Of a stretch of 18,836 nt of DNA, positions 1 through 8,857 are shown in pieces (the stretch's first letter is position 1; each line of letters opens with the position of its first letter). This DNA comes from an uncultured beta proteobacterium. GTDB taxonomy: Bacteria > Pseudomonadota > Gammaproteobacteria > Burkholderiales > Burkholderiaceae_C. The stretch is taken from positions 1 through 18,836 of the forward strand of contig CAIXMC010000104.1 of assembly GCA_903920405.1 (NCBI GenBank). The letters run 5' to 3'. Below the pieces are notes generated by a model. The model saw nothing but the letters and a program-made list of their open reading frames with translations, searched no databases and was not told where the DNA came from. Position numbers and translations under genes: made by a program.

Positions 1-122
1 ACGCCAGCGAGCGCAAACCCGGCCCCATCACGATGCACTACGGACTCACTCGCTTTGCTCTCATCGCTGCCGGATGGCATGCCGCCATGGCTGTAAAAAA
101 TGTGTGCATACCTTAGCCCGCT

Positions 123-173
123 GGGAGAGGGGATGTTCCTCCCTCTCCCTTTGGGAGAGGGTTGGGGTGAGGG
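123..173. repeat. GC-rich REP-like palindromic repeat
   Basis: CCCTCTCCC at 141-149 and GGGAGAGGG at 153-161 are perfect 9-base arms around a TTT loop. They are followed by TTGGGGTGAGGG at 162-173. A further partial copy of one arm, GGGAGAGGGG, lies just upstream at 123-132. This combination resembles a dispersed repeat common in proteobacterial intergenic regions (REP-type, often mobilised by RAYT transposases). The resemblance is from memory, and the genome-wide copy number cannot be seen from here. Confidence 0.6.
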
Positions 174-226
174 TTGGTTTTTCCACATCAGTTTGAAACG
201 CACCCCACTCGGGCGGGTGCGTTCAA

Positions 227-254
227 CTGATGAATCCAGTGTCATTGCTATACT
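227..254 (+). promoter_or_regulatory. Candidate metX promoter (extended -10)
   Basis: TATACT at 249-254 matches the sigma-70 -10 consensus at five of six positions. It is preceded by TGC (246-248), which gives an extended -10 element. The -35 side is poor: CTGATG at 227-232 is the best hexamer, at 16-bp spacing. The implied leader to the ATG at 317 is roughly 55 nt. This is a motif match only. Confidence 0.3.
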
Positions 255-316
255 TCCAAGCCACAAATCCATCAAAACTTGATCGATAGGCGTTTAGCCA
301 TTCGAGTTTTTTATAC

Positions 317-1477
317 ATGCTGATCGCCATCTCCCAGTCCATGCACTTTGGGACCGCCCTGCCCTTGCAAAGCGGCGCTTCGTTGCGCGACTATGACTTG
401 AGTTTTGAAACTTATGGCACGCTCAATGCCCATCAATCCAACGCGGTTCTTATTTGCCATGCCCTCAACGCCTCACACCATCTGGCCGGTGTGTATGAGG
501 GGCAACCCAAAAGCAAGGGTTGGTGGGACAACATGATTGGGCCTGGCAAACCGCTTGATACCGAGAAATTTTTTGTAATAGGCGTGAACAATCCCGGATC
601 ATGCTTTGGCTCTACAGGCCCGATGCACATCAACCCTGACACCGGTCTTGTTTATGGGGCAGACTTTCCAGTGGTCACGGTGGAAGATTGGGTTCATGCA
701 CAGGCCAGGCTGCTCGATGCCTTGGGCATTACCACGCTGGCAGCGGTCATGGGGGGGAGTTTGGGGGGGATGCAAGCCCTCAGTTGGGCGATTCAATACC
801 CCAGCCGTGTGCGTCATGCCGTGGTGATTGCCAGTGCACCTAATCTGACGGCTGAAAACATTGCCTTTAATGAAGTCGCCCGACGCGCCATCGTTACCGA
901 CCCCGACTTTCATGCAGGCAATTTCTACCAGCATGACACGATCCCCAAGCGTGGTTTGCGCATTGCCCGCATGATTGGTCACATCACTTACCTCAGTGAC
1001 GATGTGATGAATGAGAAATTTGGTCGTCAGTTGCGAGATGCGGTGATCAACACCGTACACCCAAGCGCCATGGCTTACAAATACACCACACAGGATATTG
1101 AGTTTCAGATTGAAAGCTACCTGCGCTATCAGGGTGACAAGTTTGCCGAATATTTTGATGCCAACACCTACCTGCTCATCACCCGTGTGCTCGATTATTT
1201 TGACCCTGCCGCCCGCTTTGGTAACAATCTCAGCCTGGCGTTGGCACAGGTCACCGCCAATTTTTTGCTGGTGAGCTTTACCACCGACTGGCGATTTGCC
1301 CCCAAACGCAGCCGCGAGATTGTCAAGGCGTTGCTTGACAACAAGCGCGATGTGAGCTATGCTGAAATCACCGCACAGCATGGGCATGATGCATTTTTGC
1401 TCGATGACCCTCATTACATCAGCGTTATCAGCTCTTATTTTGATCGTATTGATCAAGCAATAAGGGTAGGCTCATGA
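317..1477 (+). CDS. metX: Homoserine O-acyltransferase MetX (likely succinyl-specific)
   Basis: MetX activates the hydroxyl of L-homoserine by acylation, an early step of cytoplasmic methionine synthesis. The 386-residue protein has the usual family length and an alpha/beta-hydrolase fold. The nucleophile elbow GGSLGGM places Ser148, and the triad is completed by Asp324 (in FTTDWRF) and His357 (in HGHDAFL). Other family blocks are visible, such as [12 protein letters not shown] near 91-102 and [17 protein letters not shown] near 213-229. Betaproteobacterial MetX paired with MetW is generally regarded as using succinyl-CoA rather than acetyl-CoA; that assignment is family knowledge and is not read from specific residues here. 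The start at 317 lacks a clear Shine-Dalgarno but fits the family N-terminus. The stop overlaps the metW start by ATGA, which implies translational coupling. Confidence 0.96.
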   Translation: MLIAISQSMHFGTALPLQSGASLRDYDLSFETYGTLNAHQSNAVLICHALNASHHLAGVYEGQPKSKGWWDNMIGPGKPLDTEKFFVIGVNNPGSCFGSTGPMHINPDTGLVYGADFPVVTVEDWVHAQARLLDALGITTLAAVMGGSLGGMQALSWAIQYPSRVRHAVVIASAPNLTAENIAFNEVARRAIVTDPDFHAGNFYQHDTIPKRGLRIARMIGHITYLSDDVMNEKFGRQLRDAVINTVHPSAMAYKYTTQDIEFQIESYLRYQGDKFAEYFDANTYLLITRVLDYFDPAARFGNNLSLALAQVTANFLLVSFTTDWRFAPKRSREIVKALLDNKRDVSYAEITAQHGHDAFLLDDPHYISVISSYFDRIDQAIRVGS

Positions 1478-2067
1478 CCATCAATCGCCATGTGAACGCC
1501 ACCCAAAAGGTGATCGCCCAATGTGTGCCTGAAGGTTCTCGCGTGCTTGATCTGGGCTGCGGCGACGGTGCCATGCTGGCCTATTTGCAACAGACTCGCC
1601 ACTGTACAGGTTATGGCATTGAGATTGACGATGCCAATGTTTTGGCCTGTGTGCAGCGGGGTGTGAATGTGATCCAGATTAACCTGGACGAAGGTCTGTC
1701 GATGTTTGAAGATGCCATGTTTGACGTGGTGCTTCAAATTGACACTTTGCAGAATTTACGCCATGTTGAAGTGATGTTGCGCGAAACCGTTCGGGTGGGG
1801 CGCATGGGCATTGTGGCCTACCCCAACTTTGCCCACTGGCCTAACCGCCTGCGTGTGCTGCGCGGGCGTATGCCTGTGACCTCTTCCCTGCCCTACCAGT
1901 GGTACAACACTCCCAATATTCGTGTCGGTACTCACGCCGACTTAGGCAGTTTGGCACGCAACTGTGGCATACAGGTGCAAGACAGCTTTGGCGTTTTGAA
2001 GGGTCAAACGGTGCGTTGGCTTCCCAATGTATTGGCTGAAACCTCGGTGTATCAACTGTCTCGCTAA
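1474..2067 (+). CDS. metW: Methionine biosynthesis protein MetW
   Basis: This 197-residue protein has a class I SAM-dependent methyltransferase fold with glycine-rich motif I at about residues 24-32 (VLDLGCGDG) and an acidic loop around IEIDD (49-53). The later block [10 protein letters not shown] (116-125) is the MetW signature region. MetW is encoded directly after metX in many proteobacteria and is needed for full homoserine acyltransferase function in several of them; its exact chemistry is not settled. The start codon overlaps the metX stop (ATGA at 1474-1477). No separate promoter is visible, so the two genes should be co-expressed. It is followed by a 107-bp gap to the convergent holA. 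Confidence 0.94.
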   Translation: MTINRHVNATQKVIAQCVPEGSRVLDLGCGDGAMLAYLQQTRHCTGYGIEIDDANVLACVQRGVNVIQINLDEGLSMFEDAMFDVVLQIDTLQNLRHVEVMLRETVRVGRMGIVAYPNFAHWPNRLRVLRGRMPVTSSLPYQWYNTPNIRVGTHADLGSLARNCGIQVQDSFGVLKGQTVRWLPNVLAETSVYQLSR

Positions 2068-2070
2068 GGA

Positions 2071-2145
2071 TGTGGCATCTGGGCCACACTGAATGATGAA
2101 AGAATTTTTACCATAAAAAGTGCCTGTAACCCTTATGGGATAAGG
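2071..2145. terminator. Weak hairpins between convergent metW and holA
   Basis: Two short perfect stems lie in the convergent gap. TGTGGC (2071-2076) pairs with GCCACA (2083-2088), and CCTTAT (2131-2136) pairs with ATAAGG (2140-2145). Neither is followed by a long T run, so neither is a textbook intrinsic terminator. One or both may end transcription from either side. Confidence 0.3.
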
Positions 2146-2174
2146 ATACATTGCTATTGTTTTCTTTGTGGGTG

Positions 2175-3239
2175 TTACTGACTTGTTATTTTGTTGTCAA
2201 CGCTGGCTTGACACACCATCATGGCCAACTGCTGCAAGGCTTGCCAGGGGTCGGTTGGCCAGTCGGGATGTTTTAATCCCTTGACAAGACCATCGACCTG
2301 ATGCGCAGCTTGCAGCCAGTGGGCGACGGTCTTGTCACTGAGTTTTTGCAGAAGGCGCTCAAAGCAGTGCTCTTTGTTGCCCCAAATGTGCTGCTCACGC
2401 AGGGCCATCGGCAGGGGTTTGCCTTGCCGCATGGCATCTTTGACCCGCTTCAAGGCACGAATGTCTTCTGATAGTGTGTAGTGAACCAAAACGGCGGCCT
2501 CGCCTTCTGCTTGCAAGCCGTCCAACATGCGCTGCACCCGTGTGGCCTGACCTGATAAAACAGCATCTGACAGTTTAAAAACATCGTAGCGTGCCACATT
2601 CAGCACGGCTTTTTTAATCTGCTCACCACTTAGCTCGCCTGCGGGGTGCAACAAAGCCAGCTTTTGAATTTCCTGGTGAGCGGCCAGCAAATTGCCTTCC
2701 ACTCTGTCTGCAAAAAATTGCAGCGTGTGCTGGCCTGCCTCACCGGCCTGAACACGCTGCCCCTGCAAGCTCAAACGCAGGGCAATCCATTGGGGCAAGG
2801 CTGAACGTTCGACCGTGCTCACCTCTACTGTCATGCCTTTGTCAAGCGCTAGAAACCAGGCTGAGGCTCTGGCGGCCTTGTCGAGTCGGGGCAATATCAC
2901 CAGTGTGAGGGTGGCATCGTTACCCAGCGCTTGTTCGGCCAGTCGCTGCAAGGCGGTACTTCCTTCCTTGCCAGGTTTGCCGGTGGGAATGCGTAACTCC
3001 ATGATCTTTTTATCAGCAAACAAACTCAAACTGCTCACCGAGGCCAGAACCTCGCCCCAGTTAAAGTGAAGACCGGACACCGTATAAGCATCGCGCTCGG
3101 TAAATCCTTGCGATCTGGCCGTGGCACGAATCAGGTCAAGGGCTTCCTGAACCAGCAAAGGCTCATCACCTTGCAGGGTATAAAGGCTTTTCAGACCCTT
3201 GTTCAGGTGGGCGTTCAACTGGGCAGGATTGATTTGCAT
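2175..3239 (-). CDS. holA: DNA polymerase III subunit delta
   Basis: HolA is the delta subunit of the clamp-loader complex; it opens the beta sliding clamp so that it can be placed on primed DNA. The 354-residue length is normal (about 340). The N-terminal AAA+-like segment begins with the family pattern LYTLQGDEPLLVQEA at about 18-32. The middle contains the FADRVEGNLLAAHQEIQKL block (about 170-188), which is typical of the family. The C-terminal collar domain follows, with VHYTLSEDIRALKRVK near 252-267. Unusually, the gene lies 36 bp downstream of a two-component kinase operon on the same strand. Its more common betaproteobacterial neighbour, lptE, is absent from the adjacent sequence. No strong ribosome binding site is seen before the ATG at 3239. 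Confidence 0.95.
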   Translation of the reverse strand: MQINPAQLNAHLNKGLKSLYTLQGDEPLLVQEALDLIRATARSQGFTERDAYTVSGLHFNWGEVLASVSSLSLFADKKIMELRIPTGKPGKEGSTALQRLAEQALGNDATLTLVILPRLDKAARASAWFLALDKGMTVEVSTVERSALPQWIALRLSLQGQRVQAGEAGQHTLQFFADRVEGNLLAAHQEIQKLALLHPAGELSGEQIKKAVLNVARYDVFKLSDAVLSGQATRVQRMLDGLQAEGEAAVLVHYTLSEDIRALKRVKDAMRQGKPLPMALREQHIWGNKEHCFERLLQKLSDKTVAHWLQAAHQVDGLVKGLKHPDWPTDPWQALQQLAMMVCQASVDNKITSQ

Positions 3240-3275
3240 GGGGCATTGGTAAAATAGTGTCAGTGGGGTGGTGAT

Positions 3276-4460
3276 TTATGGCTCAACCCTGCCCAGACGC
3301 ACCGTGAACCAAAAGACAGACCCCGAACCAGGCTGGCTCTCCAGCCCAACAGTGCCGCCCATCGACTCAACGAGTTGCTGGCTCAGCGCCAATCCCAAAC
3401 CTACGCCACTGTGGGAGCGCCTGGTCGAGTCATCGACCTGCTCAAATATCTGAAATATTCGCTGTTGGTCTTTGGGCGCTATCCCTATGCCTGTGTCACG
3501 CACTTCAAAACGAAGCAGGATATCGGTTGAAGTTTTCTCAACCCACTGAGCGACAACGTGCACACTGCCTTGCTGCGTGAACTTGATGGCGTTGCCCGTC
3601 ATGCACAGAAGAATTTGCCCCAGACGCACAGGATCGCCTTGAAGCACCACATCATGAAGTGCGGGATCGGCATTGATACAAAAATCAAGTCCCTTGCCCT
3701 TGGCATCTGGCCCCAGTGAACGCGCCAAGCTGTCCAGAACGGTACTCAATTTGAAACGTCGAACGTCAAGGGCAAGCTGCATTGATTCAAGATCGGTCAT
3801 ATCAATCAGGCGTTTAATGAGATCAAGTAGCTGATCTGACGCCTCCAGAACTTGACTGAGCTGTTCGCTTTGCAACGGACTGGTGCCATGCAGCATGGCC
3901 ATTTCAGTCATGCCGATGATGGCACTGAGCGGTGTACGCAGTTCATGTGACATTCTGGCCAGAAAGTTGTTTTTGACCCGATGCGCTGTCTCTGCAGCCT
4001 CTTTGGCAACGGACAAGTCCATGATGCGTCCCAAAACAAGGTCTTCCAAGTGTTTGCGATGTTGTTCAACCTCTTTGCGCAGGTTTTCTCGCTCGATCAG
4101 GTTGTGAATTCTGCGCCGGGCAATCTCGACATTGATCGGCTTGGTGATGTAATCTGCCGCCCCCAGACTTAAACCGGCGACTTCAGAGTCAGTGTCGGTC
4201 ATGGCAGTGATAAAAATGACAGGGATGTCTTTGAGTTGGCAGTCTGCCTTGATTCGCTTGCAAGTCTCATAGCCATCGACTACGGGCATCATAATGTCTA
4301 GCAAAATCAAATCAGGGGGTGAGGCCAACGCCATCGAAAGCCCCATCTTTCCCGACGTGGCGAAACGCAGATGATATTCTTCTTGAAGCAATGTGCCCAG
4401 CGTTATCAGGTTGGCCGGGGTATCGTCAATGGCAAGTATTATGGGTCTCTGGGTTGTCAT
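3276..4460 (-). CDS. Soluble response regulator-histidine kinase (REC-HisKA-HATPase)
   Basis: This 394-residue protein has no membrane segment. Residues about 6-122 form a receiver domain with acidic pair Asp12/Asp13, phosphoacceptor Asp55 (LLDIMMP), Thr85 and Lys107. A coiled-coil-like linker (about 123-160) leads to a HisKA domain with His172 in SHELRTP. The HATPase domain follows, with N-box Asn290 (GNAIKFT), the G1 motif at 322-326 (DTGIG) and the G2 motif at 352-357 (GVGLGL). The receiver-first order suggests it takes phosphate from another kinase, and the receiver then controls its own kinase activity. The obvious donor is the membrane hybrid kinase encoded immediately upstream, whose stop overlaps this start by ATGA. 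AAGGA lies at good spacing before the ATG. No DNA-binding or HPt output domain is present. Confidence 0.92.
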   Translation of the reverse strand: MTTQRPIILAIDDTPANLITLGTLLQEEYHLRFATSGKMGLSMALASPPDLILLDIMMPVVDGYETCKRIKADCQLKDIPVIFITAMTDTDSEVAGLSLGAADYITKPINVEIARRRIHNLIERENLRKEVEQHRKHLEDLVLGRIMDLSVAKEAAETAHRVKNNFLARMSHELRTPLSAIIGMTEMAMLHGTSPLQSEQLSQVLEASDQLLDLIKRLIDMTDLESMQLALDVRRFKLSTVLDSLARSLGPDAKGKGLDFCINADPALHDVVLQGDPVRLGQILLCMTGNAIKFTQQGSVHVVAQWVEKTSTDILLRFEVRDTGIGIAPKDQQRIFQIFEQVDDSTRRSHSGVGLGLALSQQLVESMGGTVGLESQPGSGSVFWFTVRLGRVEP

Positions 4461-7400
4461 AGGTGTCCTTTTTGTGTCTGACTGGCAAGCATACGATGTA
4501 AATGCTCCAATATCAGGTCGAATCGTAACGTCTCCAAAAAGACTTCCATCTTTATAACATCTGCAGCCAGACAGGTGTCAGAGAGCAAGGCTTTCAATTT
4601 TTTAAAATGACGGATGGCATCAAAACTGTTTTGCGCCAGCAAAGGCGTGAGTTCGCTGACCAAGGCAGTTAACTGTGTTGAATCGACTGGCTTAATGGTG
4701 ACGGAGGGCACCTTTGGCTTGTACACGGCAGGTAGCCATTGGGTCAGTACCGATGACAATGCATCCAGCGCAATCGGCTTGGTCAGGAAATCATTCATGC
4801 CGACGGCCATGCAATGCTGGCGGTCTTCTTCATAGGCATCGGCGGTCAAGGCAACAATGGGGAGTGGTGGCTGGTTGTGACTGACTTCCCACTGACGTAT
4901 CTTTTCGGTGGCCACGTAGCCATCCATGACGGGCATGTGCAAATCCATCAAGATAAGGTCAGGCCGATCACCCTGGTTGATGACATCCAGCGCTTGCTGT
5001 CCATCATAAGCCATCATCACACTCACACCGAGCTTGGTCAGAAACGACTCAATCACCATGCAATTAACGGTGTTGTCTTCAACCACCAACACCCGTCCGC
5101 CCAACAACGTCAATTCAGTCGTGGCATTGGATGGGAGCAGACCTTCAGAACTTCGGCTTTCTTCGCTGGGTGTAACCTGTTTGGCTCGCAGCCTGAACCA
5201 GAACCTGGAACCTTCGCCAGCAACGCTTTCAACACCCACATCACCGCCCATGATTTTGGCCAGATGGCGCACAATAGACAAACCCAGACCCGATCCACCA
5301 AACTCGCGTGTGATGGAGTTATCGGTCTGCGAAAACGGCTTGAAAAGTAAATCAAGCTTGTCATGCGGTACGCCAATGCCCGTATCCTGGACTGAAAACT
5401 CCAGCAGGGAAGATTCGTCATCTTGTTCAATCTCGACACCTTCCATACGAACGCAGCCCTCTTTGGTGAACTTGATGGCGTTTCCCACAAGATTGGAGAG
5501 CATTTGTCGCACCCTATGTACGTCGGTCTGATAGCGCTGGCGCTCTGGCACACCTTGCCATTGGTATTGCAGTTGCAGACCCTTGGCCAACGCCGCACCC
5601 TTGAACAGCGCACACGTTTCCCGGATCAGCGACTCTGGCTCAAAGATGACAAATTCGCTTTGAAATTGACCGGCCTCGATTCTTGACAGATCAAGAATGT
5701 TGTTGAGCAAGTTCATCAGGGTTTGACCGGACGACAGAATGGTCATGGCGTAATCAAGACGTTCCTCCTCAGCCAGGTTGGGCATGGACAGAATCTGTGC
5801 CATTCCCAAAATGCCATTCATGGGGGTTCGGATTTCATGCGACATGGTGGCCAGAAAGAGACTTTTGGCAATGTTGGCAGCTTCGGCGGCTTCCTTGGCT
5901 TGTGTGATTTCGAGCATGAGTGCTTTCTGCTCAGAAATATCGCGCATGATGGTTGTCAAATATTCAGGGTTGCCGGAAGTATCACGTTGAACAAACAGCA
6001 GTTGATGGACAGGTATCTCATGACCATCGCGGTGCAATAATGCGGTGTCACCCTGCCAAAGACCTTGACTGATTGCGGTGGGGATGGCTTCTTCCATGAT
6101 GTGTCTTATAACCCACTGAGGCCGCACATCCTTGATGGCCAGAGTGGTCAGATCCACGTCATCAGGAATGCCCACCATCCTGAGACCCGCCCTGTTCAAA
6201 AATACAAAACGAGTCTGCATATCGACCATGCCAATAAATTCGGGCGCCTCCTCAACAATTTTGAGCAGGCGGTCTCGTTCGGTACTCATGCGCTTGCGAT
6301 CTGAAATATCCAGGTTGATACCAGAAAAATGAACCGGCGTGCCGGCCGCGTCGCACTTCGCACATCCCTTGGTGAGTAGCCAGCGAATATCGCCATTGTC
6401 CAGGCGCAAGCGGTACTCCAGTTCGAAAAGTTCACGCTTATGGGTCATGGTGGCCAGCCGCTCGTCAATCTTTGCAAGATCGTCTGGATGAACACGAACA
6501 CGCCAATCATCGAACTTCTTCAGGGTACCCGGTTCCGAACCATAGAGACGCTCACACTCAGGTGACCAATAGGCATAGCCGGTTGCAAGGTTCAATTCCC
6601 AAATGCCAACATGGGCACCTTCTTGCGCCTGTAGAAGACGATCCTGGCTTGTGCGCAACTCAATTTCTTGCTGCTTTAACATCCCCAGCACACGATTGAA
6701 ACTGCCAATCAGGACACCCACTTCGTCGTATTGTGCAATGGGTAGAGGATGGGCAGTTTCCCCCCTGTCAGCAAAATCGATCAATGCCCTGGAAGATGTC
6801 TGCAAGGGAGACAGCAGACGCTCCAACATCCGCCAAATCAAAATGCCGGCCAGCAGCGTCAAGATGATGGTGACCAACAGGATGTGTTGTTCCATGGTGC
6901 GAATGGGGGCAAAGGCTTCTTTTGTCGGCAACGCAGCAATCACAAACCACCCCGCCAACGGAATTCGGGCAGATGAAGTGAGTACCTCATTGCCTTGAGA
7001 ATTCACGTTGACAGCAGGGCCATCGAAACCCAGAATGCGCTGGTCAAGAACGGGGTTAATGCCGGGTGCAGGAAGCGGCTTCATCACCATCTTCTTGTAG
7101 TTTTCGGAGGCGGTGACCAATAGCTTATGCTGAGGTGCAACAATAAGATAACCCCCACTTTTGCCGTAACTGCCCTCATGAACGTCGTCTAGGAAATTGG
7201 ATTTACTCAGGTCGGTTGTACCCGACAGGGCACCCACCACTTTGCCCTGTTTGTCACGAATCGGCACAGTCATTGCAAAAATGGGAATCTGCAATCTCCT
7301 GGTGACGGTAGGCCTGCTAATGGAGACTTTGCCATCCTTGAGTGCTGCCGCAATGTAGTCTTTGTCCAGATAATTGAGACCAACCCGCCCTGTAAGTGGA

Positions 7401-7768
7401 ACCTCTGCCATCACGGTGCCATCAAGACGAGTCATAAAGACACCCGCGTTGAACAGAACCTGAAGCACACTGTGCTGTTTAAGGTATTTTTGGACGGATG
7501 CTGATTGATCCAGGAATGTGGTACCAACGGCGCTGGCGATCAATTCCAATGCATCTTGCCTGACTTTGAAATGGGCAGAGATGTCCGCCGCCAACAAAGC
7601 AACGGTGGTCACTTGCTGGTCCCCCAACAAACGTTGTATATCCGCACGCAGCAGTCGGGTGACATTCAACCACAGCACCCATATGCTGCACAAAAATATG
7701 ACCAGCATGGTCAACACCACTCTGGTTCTCAGTGATCGGGATTGCACGATTTCCATGGACATTTTCAT
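4457..7768 (-). CDS. Membrane hybrid histidine kinase (dCache-HAMP-PAS-PAS-HisKA-HATPase-REC)
   Basis: From the chosen start the protein has 1103 residues. It shows TM1 at about 16-36, a periplasmic dCache-like sensor (about 40-290), TM2 at about 295-314, HAMP (315-368), PAS (382-492) and a second PAS (500-615). HisKA follows with His644 in SHEIRTP, then HATPase with Asn763 and a GGSGLGL box near 824-830. The receiver domain has Asp942 (LMDLHMP) and Lys998. A tail of about 75 residues lacks a clear HPt histidine motif. The frame stays open to an ATG at 7858, giving 1133 residues. I prefer the ATG at 7768 (or 7762/7756) because TM1 then follows a short basic N-terminus. An AGGAG lies about 22 nt upstream, too far to decide. 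The cytoplasmic end overlaps the next kinase gene by ATGA. The ligand is unknown. Confidence 0.92.
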   Translation of the reverse strand: MKMSMEIVQSRSLRTRVVLTMLVIFLCSIWVLWLNVTRLLRADIQRLLGDQQVTTVALLAADISAHFKVRQDALELIASAVGTTFLDQSASVQKYLKQHSVLQVLFNAGVFMTRLDGTVMAEVPLTGRVGLNYLDKDYIAAALKDGKVSISRPTVTRRLQIPIFAMTVPIRDKQGKVVGALSGTTDLSKSNFLDDVHEGSYGKSGGYLIVAPQHKLLVTASENYKKMVMKPLPAPGINPVLDQRILGFDGPAVNVNSQGNEVLTSSARIPLAGWFVIAALPTKEAFAPIRTMEQHILLVTIILTLLAGILIWRMLERLLSPLQTSSRALIDFADRGETAHPLPIAQYDEVGVLIGSFNRVLGMLKQQEIELRTSQDRLLQAQEGAHVGIWELNLATGYAYWSPECERLYGSEPGTLKKFDDWRVRVHPDDLAKIDERLATMTHKRELFELEYRLRLDNGDIRWLLTKGCAKCDAAGTPVHFSGINLDISDRKRMSTERDRLLKIVEEAPEFIGMVDMQTRFVFLNRAGLRMVGIPDDVDLTTLAIKDVRPQWVIRHIMEEAIPTAISQGLWQGDTALLHRDGHEIPVHQLLFVQRDTSGNPEYLTTIMRDISEQKALMLEITQAKEAAEAANIAKSLFLATMSHEIRTPMNGILGMAQILSMPNLAEEERLDYAMTILSSGQTLMNLLNNILDLSRIEAGQFQSEFVIFEPESLIRETCALFKGAALAKGLQLQYQWQGVPERQRYQTDVHRVRQMLSNLVGNAIKFTKEGCVRMEGVEIEQDDESSLLEFSVQDTGIGVPHDKLDLLFKPFSQTDNSITREFGGSGLGLSIVRHLAKIMGGDVGVESVAGEGSRFWFRLRAKQVTPSEESRSSEGLLPSNATTELTLLGGRVLVVEDNTVNCMVIESFLTKLGVSVMMAYDGQQALDVINQGDRPDLILMDLHMPVMDGYVATEKIRQWEVSHNQPPLPIVALTADAYEEDRQHCMAVGMNDFLTKPIALDALSSVLTQWLPAVYKPKVPSVTIKPVDSTQLTALVSELTPLLAQNSFDAIRHFKKLKALLSDTCLAADVIKMEVFLETLRFDLILEHLHRMLASQTQKGHL

Positions 7769-8128
7769 AGGGGGCGCAAGGATCGAGATACTCCTTCCGG
7801 AATTGGAAGAATCGACAGTGTATCGACAAGCGCCAGCAAATGGATTTACCCCATGCACTGGGTACGATTCAAGGTGATGTGGCAGTATTCACCTGTCAAG
7901 CTGCGCGAACTTGAGTGAGTTTTTTTGTATAACAAATCGGCCTCTATCGCCCGTCCTGCTTGCGTAGTTAGCTATTTTTTTAATAGTAAAATAGGTGAAT
8001 AAATTCGATTAACTCTTCTCCTTACCATATCACTTTGAATCGCACCCGTTTTCCACGGGGAGCAAACAACTGGGTTGGATTCAGTTACAGTCACCCGTTT
8101 CATTGACACGGCTTGAAGTGGCAACATC
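7769..8128. promoter_or_regulatory. Divergent intergenic region between two sensor units
   Basis: This 360-bp gap separates the leftward hybrid kinase from the rightward binding protein, so it should hold both promoters. I see no sigma-70 promoter with two good boxes. Isolated elements are TATAAC at 7928-7933 and TAAAAT at 7987-7992 on the + strand, and TTGACA on the - strand (7894-7899). The AT-rich part contains an inverted repeat, CTATTTT (7972-7978) and AAAATAG (7988-7994), which could be an operator or chance. If the upstream ATG at 7858 is the true kinase start, the gap shrinks to 270 bp. Confidence 0.4.
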
Positions 8129-8836
8129 ATGACCAAATACATCCTGACACTAGCCATCCTGTTTTTCAGCATGACCAGCATGGCGTTTGCAGGTACGCCC
8201 ACGATCACGGTCAGCAGCAACAATACCCCGCTGGATCGCAAAGCTTTGAGTGCAATTTCAGAAGAAATATTTCGCCAAATTGGCGTTGATTTCAAGCTGG
8301 TTAGCCTTCCCTCCGAACGCTCTCTGGTATCTGCCAATCAAGGTATGGTGGATGGAGAAGGGCTGCGGGTTGCGGGACTCACGGGGACTTACCCTAATCT
8401 GATCATGGTGCCCGAACGCTATATCGGAATCAGCTTTGTGGCATTTGCCAAGGATAAACGAATCACTTTGGATCGTGGCTGGGAAAGTTTGAAGCCCTAC
8501 AGCGTCGCCTTCATCAACGGCTGGAAGATGTTCGAGACCCATACTTCCCAGGCGCGAATCATCCACAGAGTTGAAAAGCCGGAACAACTGTTTCGCATGT
8601 TGGAGGGTGGTCGCATTGATCTTGCCTTATATACATTGGCTGATGGCTTGGCACTGGTTCATGACATGGGCTTTTCTTTTATTGTCCCCCTTTCGCCATC
8701 CCTGAAGGATGTGGACATGTATTTGTACCTCAACAAAAAACACGAATCTCTCGTGCCGCAGTTGACGCAAGCCTTGCATGACATCAAGGCGGATGGTACC
8801 TATCACAAAATTATGGCAACATTAAGTAACAAGTAG
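8129..8836 (+). CDS. Periplasmic solute-binding protein, family 3 type
   Basis: This 235-residue protein begins with a clear Sec signal peptide: a short basic start, a hydrophobic stretch and AFA before a likely cleavage after residue 21. The mature part resembles family 3 solute-binding proteins (amino-acid-binding type, PBPb). It includes the block PSERSLVSANQGMVDGEG (about 61-78), typical of a subgroup often found without ABC permeases. No permease or ATPase gene is nearby. The gene is instead followed, 21 bp later, by a membrane hybrid kinase. I infer that it binds a small ligand in the periplasm and may present it to that kinase; this is not shown by the sequence itself. The ligand cannot be named. 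Confidence 0.85.
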   Translation: MTKYILTLAILFFSMTSMAFAGTPTITVSSNNTPLDRKALSAISEEIFRQIGVDFKLVSLPSERSLVSANQGMVDGEGLRVAGLTGTYPNLIMVPERYIGISFVAFAKDKRITLDRGWESLKPYSVAFINGWKMFETHTSQARIIHRVEKPEQLFRMLEGGRIDLALYTLADGLALVHDMGFSFIVPLSPSLKDVDMYLYLNKKHESLVPQLTQALHDIKADGTYHKIMATLSNK

Positions 8837-8857
8837 TAACAAGCAGGTTCATGCAGC

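Larger units (their letters stand above)
1..316. other. Intergenic region upstream of metX
   Basis: I see no supported gene in this stretch. Frame 3 of the + strand is open from base 3 to a TAG at 111-113 (about 36 residues, including MHYGLTRFALIAAGWHAA). It could be the 3' end of a gene starting left of the window, but I recognise no family. The rest holds a GC-rich palindrome (141-161) and a likely metX promoter. No methionine or SAM riboswitch consensus is recognisable in the short leader before the metX ATG. Confidence 0.5.

Noticed and set aside
100..282. Short + strand open frame of 60 codons over the REP-like repeat.
   Set aside because: Its sequence is mostly the translation of the palindromic repeat, so coding is unlikely.
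255..316. Possible SAM-type riboswitch before metX.
   Set aside because: The leader is about 60 nt and I could not find the conserved core or pairing of any SAM riboswitch class.
599..1456. Long open frame on the - strand inside metX (285 codons).
   Set aside because: It lies antisense to a clearly recognised metX over its whole length and its translation matches no family I know.
5778..6332. Series of + strand open frames antisense to the hybrid kinase.
   Set aside because: All lie opposite the PAS and HisKA domains of a well-supported gene and match nothing.
8103..8108. Perfect TTGACA hexamer just before the binding-protein gene.
   Set aside because: A -10 box at normal spacing would overlap the ATG at 8129, and the bases there do not match the consensus.
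7972..8337. Open frame on the - strand (121 codons) in the divergent intergenic region.
   Set aside because: About half of it is antisense to the binding-protein gene, including its signal peptide, and it has no recognisable features.
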